Positions 13,401-24,817 of a DNA stretch of 64,000 nucleotides are shown here, piece after piece. Source of the stretch: Annona cherimola (lineage: Eukaryota > Streptophyta > Magnoliopsida > Magnoliales > Annonaceae); assembly GCA_030490835.1 (NCBI GenBank), contig CM059977.1, positions 19,015,335 to 19,079,334 on the forward strand. The letters run 5' to 3'. Made by a program: the position numbers and the translations under genes. How positions within the stretch are numbered: position 1 is the first letter of the stretch; every line of letters starts with the position of its first letter. The notes under the pieces are model-generated. The model ran no database searches. It was given only the letters and a program-made list of their open reading frames with translations, and was not told where the DNA came from.

Positions 13401-16400
13401 CCCTCCTTTTCAAAAATTTTGTTTGACCCTTATTTTATACCGGGTCGGGACAAGGTCGGTTTGACCCTTACTTTTTTCTACTAGGTCTCGGGACAAAATT
13501 CGGGTCGGTATCGGGTTAACGGGTCGGGTAAAAAATTGCGGGTCAAGTAAGAAATTTTTAAAAATTTATAAAAATATCAAGTCTAAAGACAAATTATAAT
13601 TTATATTAATTTTAACTGCTATATGCTTGAATCTATTATTAATCAATCAAAGTAAATATAAATAATTAAATAAAACATGAATATTAGCATTGAATGAGGT
13701 TTTTCTTTTTAATGTAAAATATCAGAAAGTGGGTCAACAGGTAGGTCCGCCCCGACCCGCCCCGATATTAAACAGGGTCGGGGCGGGTCACGGGTCGACC
13801 CGCCCCGATTCCCACCCCTAGTTTTATCCCCTTTTTTTCAACCACTATTCCTTATCATGACGCGTTATTACTCTCCTTTTTATACACTTCTTCATATCCA
13901 TTTTTCTCCTATTTTTCGCTTGTTTTCAATTCCCAAATAAACTTTTAAATTCTTGTGTGACATTACTATAATAAGACACAAGCACATTGTCTCTTTTTTC
14001 TAATGGGTCCCTAGGATTATTTGCATATCAGCATATAGCTTCATTCAATCAGGAACGATAAGAATATAATTAAGGAAAAGAAATAGGTTGGATAGGGGAT
14101 TGAAGGAAGATGGCAGAAGATGGGGGAAGAAAAACTGAAACCAGAAAGTAGAACCAACAAAATTTTGTACAGAGGACTTTTCGAGCAACATACCTATGCT
14201 GTAGTAATTATAGAAAACACCTTCAAAGCAAGAAACTTTTTCAGGGAAGTCCCCCTCTATCTCCCCATTCTGCAGTAAGACCAACCTAAATGCTTAAAAT
14301 CAAATAGGAAAAAAGAAATAATGGCCACTCATATGAAATTATGATGACCTCTCAGTACTATTTAAATGAAGCCCAAAAATGGATGATACAACTCATATTT
14401 TAATTCCCCCGCACAAAAACCAATTGATTCCAAATTTCCTACATGGTCAGAAGGTGATCTAGTGGACTACTGCAATCAAAAAAATAATAAAAGTCAACTC
14501 CTAACTTAAGGCTTCAAAATTTAGTTTACCAGATATGTTGCATAGATATGCAATAGTGAACAGCAACATATCCTAAGAGTGAACAATCAACAGTGATGAA
14601 AATGGACACAGAAATGAACTGACATTCTTAATAGTTGAAGTCAACCTATAAATAAAAAATATGGGCTGTAAATCCATCATTCTCACCAAATCAAGAGCAA
14701 TAGCTTGCGTGTCACTCATAGATGACCCAATGGCAAAGATTTTTCCTAACTGGATGTTTCACTCACTCCACCAAAAAAAAAAAAAAAATTTAGACCCTTG
14801 TGCTAGTCTTCATATGAGGCATTCCCATGCAAAAAAGAGAGCAATTGGTCATATCTACAAGAAAGAACCAATATTACATTTTTGTGGACCCACTACCAAA
14901 GTGCGAAAAATCAAAGTAACATGGAATTGAAACCACTTACAAAATGGAACTGCATTCACCAAGAGTAGAATCTAAAGTCAATGCTTTTTCATGGGATGGT
15001 GCAATTTGGGTTGGTTTACCTGAATCTACCCAACACAATGTTTTAAGGTTTTGGGTTCAGAAAAATTATAATTTGGGTTCAACCTGAATCCAAGTACAAT
15101 TTCAGTTGGATTTGAGATGATGGTAACCCAACCCAAAACCCACCTGAACCCGAATACATAGAAACCTAATCAATGACCCCCTCTTGGAAAATCTTTGCCA
15201 AACACCTTAGCCCATCTCCCTCCCTGGCCCTTCATTGATATTAGATATATGATCAGAAACATGTAAGCACATGTTCTTCCTTTTGATGCTCAGTTCATAT
15301 ACAAGTCTTTTATGGATTTCATGGGTGAATTTCTTCTTTCTCATCTCATTCTTAAAAACATCTCGTTTTCCAATCTGTTTGAATATAGAATAATTGATTC
15401 ACTGAATTTGATTGCTAGTCTCTAATACAAATTGAACACTTTTAGTGAAATTGAAATCCTTGAGTGAAATATATATCTTATTTTTCCCATAAACCAGTAG
15501 ACATCGAAATCACATCCTCATATCCACTAAACTTTAGAGATAAAATGTATTCAATTGCTAACCACTTTCATAGATGTAAATTTTATTTATTTACTCTTTT
15601 TTGTTGTTGATAAATATGACCCGAAGTAAGCCTGAATATAACTCTTATTGGATTGGGGTTTTGGCAGTTAGGGTCGCGGTCCTAAAAATAGGGTCAAGTT
15701 AGATTTGTAGCCTAGGTTATGGTTATAGTTGACCTCATCCTGATTGACCTGAGTTGCACCCCTAAATGCATGGGTAGATAGAAATAACAAAAACAAGCAG
15801 CCAGCACAACTATCGTAAATAAAAAAATATAAACAAACAAAAGCAGCATTGCCAACCTGACCAGAAGAGCAATCCTCTAACTGCTTCAAACAATGTGGCA
15901 ATTGTACAGTTTCTCCGGCAGGCATTGTTACTCTCATGTGCCAACTGAAAAGAGGAAAAGAAAAGGTAAGGATTTATTAACCTTGATCAATTTACACAAA
16001 GAATGTTATTGGTGCCTGACCAAGGTTATAATCCCTCATTGCCAGGGAACAGTTTCATACTTACAAGTTCCATGCTTGCAAGAATTCCGGCCAATACAAT
16101 CTTGTCACAACATCGAGAGATAATAGGATGGCCAATCTTGTTCTAAGATCGTTTAGTGCATGCATTGTGTCATCTAGGAATCAAATGAATGCGACTGCAG
16201 GAACCTAAAAACAGTACTAAAACATATTTGGATGAAAGGAAATATGGAAACCAAGAACAAACTGGTTAAGAAAGGTGGGCAGGCTGATTCAACCTCAAGA
16301 TTCTAAAAGGGAATGACAGAAGGACCAAATGGATGTAGGAGGGAGCAGTGACAACATGCATCCTCTTGGACAATCAGAGAGCCCAAAACATAAGCTCATT

Positions 16401-18620
16401 TCAAATTATGGAGTATAGCATCAATCACCAACAAGTTACATTAGAGGCAGACCTGCACCAAGGTCCTGAAAATAGCCATTTAAATGATGTCTTTCAATGA
16501 TGAAAGGAACTCTGTAGGCATTAAAACACAATGTTATGCCTTTGAACATAACTTTTAACTTACATCTGAAAGAAGGGCCAGCAAAAGAGTGCTTGGTATT
16601 TGAAAATGTAAGCCTAATAGGGAATAGGACTGTGGGGGGGCTGAGTATTGAGCACAACCAGAGTCTAGAACAAAGTGATTTCCGTCACAGATATTTACTT
16701 GTTTTAATCAGTGAGTTGCCCTGTTCTATAGAAAATTATGTCCCCTGTAAGAACATTAAAAGATGAAAGAACTAGTGACAACTCTTTATTCTTGGTGTAA
16801 TCATGCAAAAATTGTTTCCACAAAGTGAAATAAAGAAAGAAATACTAACCTATCAAGAGGGCGAATTGGACCTGTAATAGCATTGGAAAGAGATTTTTTC
16901 ACTGCTGATCTCCATCCAAAGGGAAATGAACCACCCTGAAGAACCATTAGAACACAAAGATTGAGGGCAACTTCTAGCAGCAATAAGAAAACTGAGAAGT
17001 CTGAAGGACAATCTCCCTACCCAACCAAAACTCCTGGCAAGATCATTGCCTGTGCCAAGTGGAATAATCCCAACAGCTGGAACAGGCAGTCTGTTCTGCT
17101 TATAGAGTTCTGCAAGGGTTCCTAATACCCAACCCACTGTGCCATCACCCCCTGCAACCTGTCGCAAAGAAGAACCTCAAATTAGAAAACTGTCCCAACA
17201 ACCAAGAATCACAAGCTAGAAGAGATCATCAACACAGGGACGAATAGATTTGTAAATGCAAGTGGTGTACGGCATCTACAAATGAGCACACAGTACATTC
17301 ACATGCATTCATATCTGAGCAAAGCACCAAAAATGCAATTGGCAAGAAAATCCTTACCAATTGCACGTAAATGATGTAATTAATTAACCAATTCATTAGT
17401 TAAAACCAACACACCACAATCCGCAGCTTTTCACGTGTTTCAATGGCACATTGATCACCAAAATCAGCCAACTTCTCTAGGCAAACCAATCCAAAGCGGA
17501 CAAAGTCAGGTGGCTTCACAACCGAAAGATCAAAGACCTGCATCAGCTCACAAATATAAGTACCACCGTTGAGTAACTAAAGGATTAACACAAACACCAT
17601 TGACATTGACCACATCCAACCACACCAAATGATTAGCCTGATAATGGACATTAACTAGATCAGAGAATCAAGCCTAGGGTCCCAGCCATTTGTGTTCAAC
17701 CAGATTCCAAGCCCTCTCTTATCTACATTGTTGCCCACCAGCAGAGTGCGGCATTCTGAATTCATTGACCGGACCACGACTTTGCTCTGTAATTAGTTGC
17801 TTTCTCACAATCATCATATGGATAACTGATCTTCAATCCAGTCCTAACGGCTACTAGTTACATGTGAACGCTCGGACCATCCAATCCATCAATCATGTCC
17901 ATCCATTAGCGCCAGCGTGGAACTTCAAGTGCGGTCTTTGAACTCATTGAAACTTTTTAACGATTATCAACCGTCGGTTTATAACTGGTTGATCACATGG
18001 ATGAAATTGAATGGTTTCTGTAAATTGTTCATGGCGAGACAGATGAATAGACAGGATTCAACGACGCTCCGGATCAATGGATCGGATAGCAACGATACAG
18101 GAAGCAGTCAGCAGTACTACAGTAATTCGTCGTCCATGTAGAGTAAGGACTCATTTTTCGACAAAACTACATTAAATCCAACTCCCAACGACAATCTACC
18201 GAAAACGAAAGATCGAAGTTCCAAACCAGAACCAGCAAGACTGGAAACGAAGCCATAAACCCTAACCTGCTCTTCACTGATCAGCTCTTGCAGCCTCTCT
18301 CTGAGAGAGGGGCCCAGCCGTCCGCCGCTGCGTGAATTCACGAAAACGACTATCGGCACCTCGGGCGCAGATGCGGCCGAAGAGGAGCCGGTGACTTGAG
18401 CAGCCTCAGCCGCGGCAGACGGATCTTTGGTGCGGATGGCTTGGGCGACGGCATGGCGAAGGTACTGAGGGATGACAATCCGACCGTTGAGCTGCTGCTT
18501 GTCGACGCGGACGCCGGCGAGGCCGCAGCTTTTGAGCGAATCGACAAGGGACGATCGGGGCGCGATTCTGACGGCCTCGTGGGAGCCGGGAGCAATGGAG
18601 GAATTGGCGGCGGCCGACAT
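7453..18620 (-). CDS. DGK7: Diacylglycerol kinase (plant cluster II, DGK7-like), complete, 12 exons
   Basis: The enzyme phosphorylates diacylglycerol to phosphatidic acid with ATP in membrane lipid signalling. Exons read on the minus strand: 18620-18267, 17537-17415, 17158-17021, 16935-16850, 15944-15857, 14269-14194, 12902-12820, 12511-12441, 10845-10768, 9292-9205, 8747-8631, 7611-7453. They sum to 1461 nt, 486 residues plus TGA, in phase at every junction. Visible motifs: [10 protein letters not shown] (91-100) opens the catalytic domain, [13 protein letters not shown] (160-172) is the glycine-rich ATP site, and [12 protein letters not shown] (192-203) follows. The accessory domain carries [46 protein letters not shown] and the ending [11 protein letters not shown]. 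No C1 zinc fingers are present and the length is about 490, which is typical of the short plant DGKs; the tail [12 protein letters not shown] resembles DGK7. The start is the first ATG of a GC-rich exon. Intron 9 is GC-AG. Class confidence is high; the exact orthologue is less certain. Confidence 0.95.
9941..10486. mobile_element. hAT-like non-autonomous element in DGK intron 9
   Basis: The ends are TAGGGGTGTTAATGG and CCATTAACACTCCTA, imperfect inverted repeats. The 8-bp target duplication GTTTAAAA is exact at 9933-9940 and 10487-10494. The 546-bp body repeats Asn-Pro-like phrases (CAACCCGTTCAAC) typical of short hAT derivatives and codes for nothing. The flanking DNA resembles the repeat at 40250-40690, so this is an insertion into another repeat. 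Confidence 0.85.
11891..11954. repeat. 32-bp tandem duplication in DGK intron 8
   Basis: Two units, 11891-11922 and 11923-11954, begin AACATAAAGGAATTATGTGA and differ by one base (CCTGG against CCGGG). Confidence 0.85.
13218..13943. mobile_element. Harbinger-like relic hosting the hAT element
   Basis: Left end GTGTGTTTATTTGGAAAA and right end TTCCCAAATAAAC pair as inverted repeats once the 473-bp hAT insertion and its target duplication are removed. About 245 bp of host element remain. The exact ends are uncertain. Confidence 0.5.
13348..13820. mobile_element. hAT-like non-autonomous element in DGK intron 6
   Basis: Inverted ends TAGGGGTGGGAATCGGGGC and GCCCCGATTCCCACCCCTA bound 473 bp. The 8-bp target duplication GTTTTATC is exact at 13340-13347 and 13821-13828. 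The subterminal regions are rich in GGGTCGGG repeats. It sits inside a second element (about 13218-13943) with ends GTGTTTATTTGG and CCCAAATAAAC. Confidence 0.9.
14995..15768. mobile_element. Decayed hAT-like element in DGK intron 5
   Basis: The left end GGTGCAATTTGGGTTGG pairs imperfectly with the right end CCTGAGTTGCACCCCTA. The body has repeated CCCAACCCAAAACCC phrases. I could not find a matching target duplication. Confidence 0.5.
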
Positions 18621-19730
18621 TTGCAGGGACGAGTATGGGAGCGGATCGGTGGCGGGCGCTTAAAAACCGGCAGTTGTTGGCATGGGTTTAAACGCGCGCT
18701 TCTTGCCTTGCTGGCAGCAAAAGCTGGGCCGAGATGTTGCCTATTATCATTCGCCGGAGGAGGACTGCTGTCCAGATTCGTGGCACGCGTGGATAAATCT
18801 AAGTGCGTGAGAGGCGTGCCGTCAATGCATTACCTGTTTGCCACGAGTCCACTGACGACGCGCACGCGGAGAACTTGCAGTTACGCGAGGGCTGGCGAAA
18901 GAAACTTCCGTCGTGAGTAGCAAAAGCCGGCGGACGGTGCAGTCCGGCCCAGGACGACTTTGAATTCGCCCATCGACGGGAAAGAAATTGACGAGTGCGT
19001 TTGTTTTTGACGATTATCTTTTTTAATTATTTTCTAGCGTAGCCGTGGGGATCGGGTACGTATGCAAGTGGAGCGCATGGAAATGCTGCTTTATCTTCGC
19101 CCGTGTGCGAAACTGCGAATATCTTTTAGATTCCTGAGCTGTCGCGTTATTTAATAACGTCACACCATCGGCATTAATAAACAAATGCCATTGGAAAAAA
19201 TATTTAAAAAAAAAAAAAAAAAACCGGTGATGATCGGTGGGGCATTTAACTGACCATTCACCCAACTGATACTCCAGTTATTCCTTGCCGCAGTGCGGCC
19301 TATAGAGTAGGGAGCAACTGAAAATATTAGCTGCTGAAACGGGGATCGTATTTATCGAATAGATAGGCGACTAATGGCGTAGATAACTCTGACGTGGGCG
19401 CTGCAGGCGGATAAAATGGGACGAGAACGGCAGGAATCTCGGTTTTAGATCGGCAAGCCAAGCATGGATTTCGTTGCGCTAGTGGAGATGTTTAGGATTC
19501 TGGCTTTCTGCGGATGCCAGGTATGTGCTTGCTTGCCTTCATCGTATTGATGCTCGGGCCAATGTTTCTGGTATGTGGCATTTGATTTTTTTTCTTCAGG
19601 TGCAGTGAATTTCAACCGATACATGTTGTCTTCGATGTGAATTCGTTGCCAATAGTTCAACATGGAAAGAGAGACGTCTCAGCACGGCAAGTCCGACAGG
19701 CATAGAAAGCATGGACATGGGGAGGAAATC
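18621..19730. other. Upstream region of the DGK gene; no gene seen
   Basis: The first 300 bases upstream of the DGK start are GC-rich and CpG-rich and should hold its promoter and 5' UTR. A long plus-strand ORF over 18396-18920 is an antisense shadow of exon 1 and its GC-rich leader. A poly-A tract lies near 19208-19223. No TATA box could be fixed with confidence. Confidence 0.35.
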
Positions 19731-20026
19731 GGAGCCCAATCCAGTGCACCCGGGTGCATTCAGCCTCGATGCACCCGGGTGCACTGCACCTATTTTTTTT
19801 ATTTTTTTTTTAAATTTTTTTCATGAAGCTGTTAATATAGGTTTATTTAACATAGGTGAAAATGCCACTGATTTTAAAAAATCTAAAAAAAATATCTAAA
19901 AGTCTCCAAAAATAGTAAAAATTGATACATATGTTAAATAAACCTATATTAACCATTGTATAAAAAAATTTTAAAAAAAATAAAAAAAATAGGTGCAGTG
20001 CACCCGGGTGCACTGGATTGGGCTCC
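19731..20026. mobile_element. Mutator-like MITE with CCCGGG palindromes, copy A
   Basis: Inverted ends start GGAGCCCAATCCAGTGCACC. The 9-bp target duplication GAGGAAATC is exact at 19722-19730 and 20027-20035, which fits the Mutator superfamily. The 14-bp palindrome TGCACCCGGGTGCA occurs twice near the left end and once near the right. The core is a long AT-rich inverted repeat. Confidence 0.9.
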
Positions 20027-20227
20027 GAGGAAATCCCATTGGGCAGGTGCTAGTTTTGATATTGTATATTTTCGAAAAAGCCTATATTAATTTTAAAATA
20101 TTATAATAAGTACGAATAGATATTAGTGCTAAGGGCACAAATAGAACTAGTCTTTTCAAAAGTAAGAAACGGCTATAGAATCATTGGATAGTTAACGTAA
20201 TGCCATTTTCTCATCCGATTTTCGATT

Positions 20228-20845
20228 TTTGAATGGCTACCCATCTCAGAGCACCCGAGTGTATTTCGCCTATTTTTTTATTTTTTCGAAACTTTTTTAT
20301 ACAAATGATAATCTATGTGTATCAATTTGTATCATTTTTAGATATTTTTAGATATTTTTTATTTTTAAAAATTAGTGGTATTTTCGAAATTTATGAATTA
20401 CGAAAATGCCATTCATTTTAAAAAATCTAAAAAATATCTAGGGTGTGTTTGGTTGGAGGTAAAACTTTTGATGAAAAGTTTTAGAGGTAGAAGTTGTCAA
20501 ATTGATAGAAAATGATGTGATATAATAGGGGTAATGATGAGGAGTAAAGAGAATAAAGTTAAAATAGATAGGTTAGTTGTATGGGTAGTTGTGTAGAAAT
20601 GATTGAAAAGTAGGGTAGTTTGTATAGAAAAATGTGAAAAAATAATTAAAAAATAAAGTAGTTATGAAGAGTGAAAAGTTTTGTGTTGAAAAGTTTTGGC
20701 CCCAAACAAACACACCCCTAAAAAATCCAAAATTGGTAAAAATTGATATACATATTAAATACACATAGATTAACAGTTGTATAAAAAAATTTTAAAAATA
20801 TTAAAAAATAAATTTTTGTACCCAAATGCGCTAGATGGAGCTCTT
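20228..20845. mobile_element. CCCGGG-type MITE, copy B, interrupted by a Harbinger-like MITE
   Basis: The left end includes GAGCACCCGAGTGTA and the right end TACCCAAATGCGC, decayed forms of the family palindrome. The AT-rich arms (GCCATTCATTTTAAAAAATC and relatives) are split at 20440/20718 by the 277-bp element listed next. The palindrome no longer reads CCCGGG. Confidence 0.65.
20441..20717 (+). mobile_element. Harbinger/Tourist-like MITE, GGGTGTGTTTGG family, copy 2 (nested)
   Basis: Ends GGGTGTGTTTGG and CAAACACACCC bound 277 bp. The CTA target duplication lies at 20438-20440 and 20718-20720. It is inserted in an arm of the CCCGGG-type MITE, so it is the younger of the two. Confidence 0.88.
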
Positions 20846-21007
20846 TTTGAATTGACACGAGCAACTCCCACGTGCTAAAAGCGAAAAGCAGTAACTTGCC
20901 CACGGAATATGTCGCCTTGAATATTGGAAGATAAAGAGAGTTCCAATACCGAGATGAGACAAAGGCCAGGTGGATTTGCCGCCGAGGCACCGGCCATCTC
21001 AAATCAT

Positions 21008-21146
21008 CATCATCATCATAAGTCATTTCCCACCTATGTGGGATCGGCTGCATGGATTCTGTAGAATCCATAAGAGATGTGGCGGTGATTTTTAATGGCA
21101 CCGGCTGCCAGCCTGACATGCCAACCCTCGCTTTTTTCCTGGGTTT
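21008..21146 (-). mobile_element. Truncated RTE-clade LINE 3' end
   Basis: Read on the minus strand, the insert ends GGTGGGAAATGACTTATG followed by (ATG)n, the same 3' end as the RTE fragment at 54376-55300. It is flanked by a 22-bp target duplication with one mismatch at 20986-21007 and 21147-21168; the core is GGCCATCTCAAATCAT. Only 139 bp inserted, so it is strongly 5'-truncated. Confidence 0.75.
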
Positions 21147-21228
21147 GGCACAGGCCATCTCAAATCATTGAAAAAATACATTCCCACTGTAATGGTTGAT
21201 CCAATGTGCTTCTTCCGAAAGTTGATTT

Positions 21229-21592
21229 CATGCACCCGGGTGCACATAGCTCCGATGCATCCGAGTACAAAAACTCATTTTTAAAATATTTTTTTGAAAT
21301 TTTTTTACAAGATTGTTAATCTAAGTCTATTTAACATGTGTATTAATTTTTAACATTTTTGGAGATTTTTAATTTTTTAAAATCAGTGACATTTTAATAA
21401 TTTAAAATTACTGAAAATGTCACTGATTTAAAAAAATCAAAAATAAATATCTAAAAATCTCTAAAAATAGTAAAAATTTATACACATGTTAAATATATTT
21501 AGATTAATAATCTTATAAAAAAAATTAAAAATATAAAAAATAAGTTAAATGCACCCAAGCGCACTTAAGTTAAGTGCACCCGGGTGTATGAA
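21229..21592. mobile_element. CCCGGG-type MITE, copy C
   Basis: Left end ATTTCATGCACCCGGGTGCA, right end GTGCACCCGGGTGTATGAAAT. Between them are the inverted AT-rich arms with a hinge near 21410 (AAAATTACTGAAAATGTCAC). No exact target duplication was found. Confidence 0.75.
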
Positions 21593-21676
21593 ATTAGTCT
21601 CCGCTCCTTCCACTGACATTTATCTAGGGTCTAGGGCAGTGCAAACTGCAAAGCAAGCCAATTGTCAGCTTTTGAC

Positions 21677-21990
21677 CAAATGCACCCGATGCACTTAGCG
21701 TCAATGCACTCATGTGTATGTAATTTTTTTATTTTTTAAAATTTTTTGTACAATTGTTAATCTAAGTGTATTTAATATGTGTATCAAGTTTTACTATTTT
21801 TCGAGATATTACGAAAAATGCCACTACTTTTAAAAAATAAAAAATCTAAAAATCTCCAAAAATGGTAAAACTTGATGCACATGTTAAATACACCTAGATT
21901 AATAATTGTATAAAGAAATTTCGAAAAAAATTTTAAAAATAAGTTTTTGCTCTCGGATGACTCGAGGCTAAAAGCCCTCGAGTACAATGT
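21677..21990. mobile_element. CCCGGG-type MITE, copy D (degenerate)
   Basis: The left end has TGCACCCGATGCAC and the right end GCCCTCGAGTAC, degraded palindromes. The arms match copy C. It lies 85 bp from copy C. Confidence 0.6.
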
Positions 21991-22164
21991 ATTAGGACTC
22001 ACCAATTGTCATCACCTTCTAGCTGTATTTGAATATGAAATCTTATATTATTTCTTTTTACGTTGCCCCTAGAAATATTAGTTAATGGTATTATGCATAT
22101 TAATAAATTTATTAGGCTATCCATAATGTTATAACTTTTTTGCCATGATTAAGGAGGTCTGGTC

Positions 22165-22545
22165 ATTTTAGGCTGGTCTAAAATGGCCTGTCCAACGTGA
22201 GGCTATTTTTGACTAGTCTAAAACACATTTTTTCAAATTCTTTTTACAAAACCATTAATCTAGTTATATTTAATCTTTACATCGAGTTTTACCAATTTTA
22301 GAGATACATATATATTTATTTTAAATTTTTAAATACAAAAATATTTTAATCATTTCAAATTGTTGAAACATGACTAAAATACCCTTGCGTTTAAAAATCT
22401 ATAAAAATATATACATCTCTAAAATTGATAAAAATTGGTTTATAAATTAAATATACTAGGATAAATAGTTTTGCAAAAAAATTTAAAAAAAAAAATGATT
22501 TTGGATGAGGCTGCCATTTTAGACCAATCTAAACGATCATTGATT
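22165..22545. mobile_element. TIR element with TTTAGGCTGGTCTAAAATGG ends
   Basis: The left end TGGTCTAAAATGGC pairs with the right end GCCATTTTAGACCA. The AT-rich arms between them are inverted repeats about the hinge near 22365. The length is about 380 bp. I could not settle a target duplication. Confidence 0.55.
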
Positions 22546-22914
22546 CATTTACCTTGATTAAGTCATTAATAATAAAATGAATTATGTTTTAAATTGTGAA
22601 AACATTTTTGATTAATGAATAACGCCTACCTTGTGTGCCCATCATCCAAATAGTCAAGATGTTTATATGTTTTTGAATAAAGAAGTAAATAAAAAATATT
22701 TATCTATGCAAAATTTCATATGCATAAAAGTAGATCATATTTAATCGTTGCCTAAAAATATAAAGTAATAATTGAAGTATGAATATCAATAGAAAGAGAA
22801 AAAATAATGAAGTAGCTAAGAGAAAATATCTCTTTGTATATGGGAAATGTAGCTAGAGTGCTAACGGCTACAAATGTTGCCCACATCAATCCTGAAATTA
22901 AAATTACTTAAGTC

Positions 22915-23720
22915 ATATGAATTAATATCATTTACTTTACTGTGGTATCAAAGATCAAACAAGATAGTGTTTCAAAAGGCCACATTTGCTTAAAATGTAA
23001 AAATTTACTTGTAAGTTATGAAAAATACTTAAATTCATTTAGTCATGCATTATAATTCAATAATACAATATATAGTCATTTATCAAAAGAGGAATAATAT
23101 TTTAGATAGTTCAAATGTTAAAAATATATTTTTAAAATTAATATTTAATCAAATCATTTTTACGATGATTTTGCGTCATTTTTAGATAGGACTATACACA
23201 TATCTTATCTAGATAAAACTTGGATTATTAAATAAATTATTTAAAATACAATGGATGAATTAGATTTCTCTTTTATTACCGACATGACTCTATTTACAGT
23301 TAACTATGAAATGCTAAAGTATATTAATCATAAAATCAATATTTCACTGGTCATACAACTTAATATCATTTATTTTATTATATTATTAAAAATTATTTTA
23401 ATCAAAATTTTGGATGAGGTACATTTGCTTAAAATATATATTTATACATATATTATAAAAAATTCTAAATATTTTCTTTGATATATTAAAATGTAATAAT
23501 AATTTACGTTATGTAATCATTGATTTACATGGGAATGATACTTTAGAGAATTTTGAATTTTTGAAATAAAATTTAAAAATTACGTTTAAATCAAAACATG
23601 TCACTACGTTGATTTTACACCATTTATCATTTTCAGATCGGCCATACGCATATCTAACGTGAATAAAACTTAGTGTAAAATTAAAATAAATAATTCAATA
23701 CAATGACTAAGTTTCTATGT
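22915..23720. repeat. Diverged tandem duplication, period about 440 bp
   Basis: Phrases such as TTAATATCATTTA, ACATTTGCTTAAAATATA and the CATATCTTATCTAGATAAAACTT block recur about 440 bp apart. Relatives of the second block also occur near 39085 and 43350. The block is non-coding and very AT-rich. Confidence 0.5.
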
Positions 23721-23995
23721 TAAATTTTGATATTATCGTTTATGCCATCAATGCAGGCCATTTACATGACCAACACTATAATTAGTACTTATAATGAGAA
23801 CTTTTCTAATTATCAATGGATGCAGTTTACATAAAACAAGGTATTATGGCTTGTAACTCTTTAGATGGTAGAATTATATATAAACAAACATTTTTGGGCT
23901 AAGAAACAATATTTTATTCATGTGTATAAGAAATTTAAATTAATACTAAGTTAAATTACTGCAATGCCTTCTAATGCAATGACACTTCTTTAATC

Positions 23996-24310
23996 GGAGC
24001 CCAATCCTATGCACCCGGGTGCATTCAGCCTCGATGCACCCGGGTGTACTACACTTTTTTTTTTTTTTTTGAAAATTTTTTCATGAAGCTGTTAATCTAG
24101 GTTTATTTAAAATTACCGAAAATGCCAATGATTTTTAAAAATCTAAAAAATATATCTAAAAGTCTCCAAAAATAGTAAAAATTGATACATATGTTAAATA
24201 AACCTAAATTAACCATTGTGTAAAAAAAATAAAAATAAAAATAAAAAATAGGTGTAGTACACCCGGGTGCATTGAGGCTGAATGCACCCGGGTGCATAGG
24301 ATTGCGTTCC
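23996..24310. mobile_element. Mutator-like MITE with CCCGGG palindromes, copy E
   Basis: It begins GGAGCCCAATCCTATGCACC and ends with the inverse, slightly changed. The 9-bp target duplication TCTTTAATC is exact at 23987-23995 and 24311-24319. Two palindromes lie at each end. It is a sister of copy A and about as intact. Confidence 0.9.
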
Positions 24311-24817
24311 TCTTTAATCATATTAATTTAAGTTATAAGTTTTTAAAATTAAGTCATAAAAATTTAAATAAATAAACTAATATAAAATAAATAAATTTTT
24401 ATAAATAACTCAATGTAAAATAAATAAATCAACATAAAAATAAATAAATAAATCATTGAAAATAATTTTTATTTAATTATTTTAAATTAAAATTTTATGG
24501 CTTAATTTTTTAAGAAACATCACCAACTATAAGGGCACTACGGATATTAACTTTTCATAGAAGTAGGAAACTTTTAACTGAAAAAATACGTGGTTATATC
24601 TGACTCTTCTAACACATGAGGAGTTGCATGCCGAGGTATCATAGTCGTGTTGCGTATATACCCTTTGGATGACCCACGCGATGTGTCAAAACTTTTTTTT
24701 TTTCACAAGGACCTCATCCTCGGTGTGGCTTATATAAATAACTTATATTAGTAGTTTTGTATCAAAAAATTAAATCCATATTTAAAATGTTAAAAATTAA
24801 AGAAAATTAAAAATGAA

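Noticed and set aside
18396..18920. Plus-strand ORF of 174 codons opposite DGK exon 1
   Set aside because: It lies antisense to a confident exon in GC-rich DNA, where stop codons are rare. Its sequence has no domain.
20718..21158. Minus ORF of 146 codons
   Set aside because: It is a chance frame joining a MITE arm, the RTE 3' tail (its Asp run is the ATC microsatellite) and flanks.
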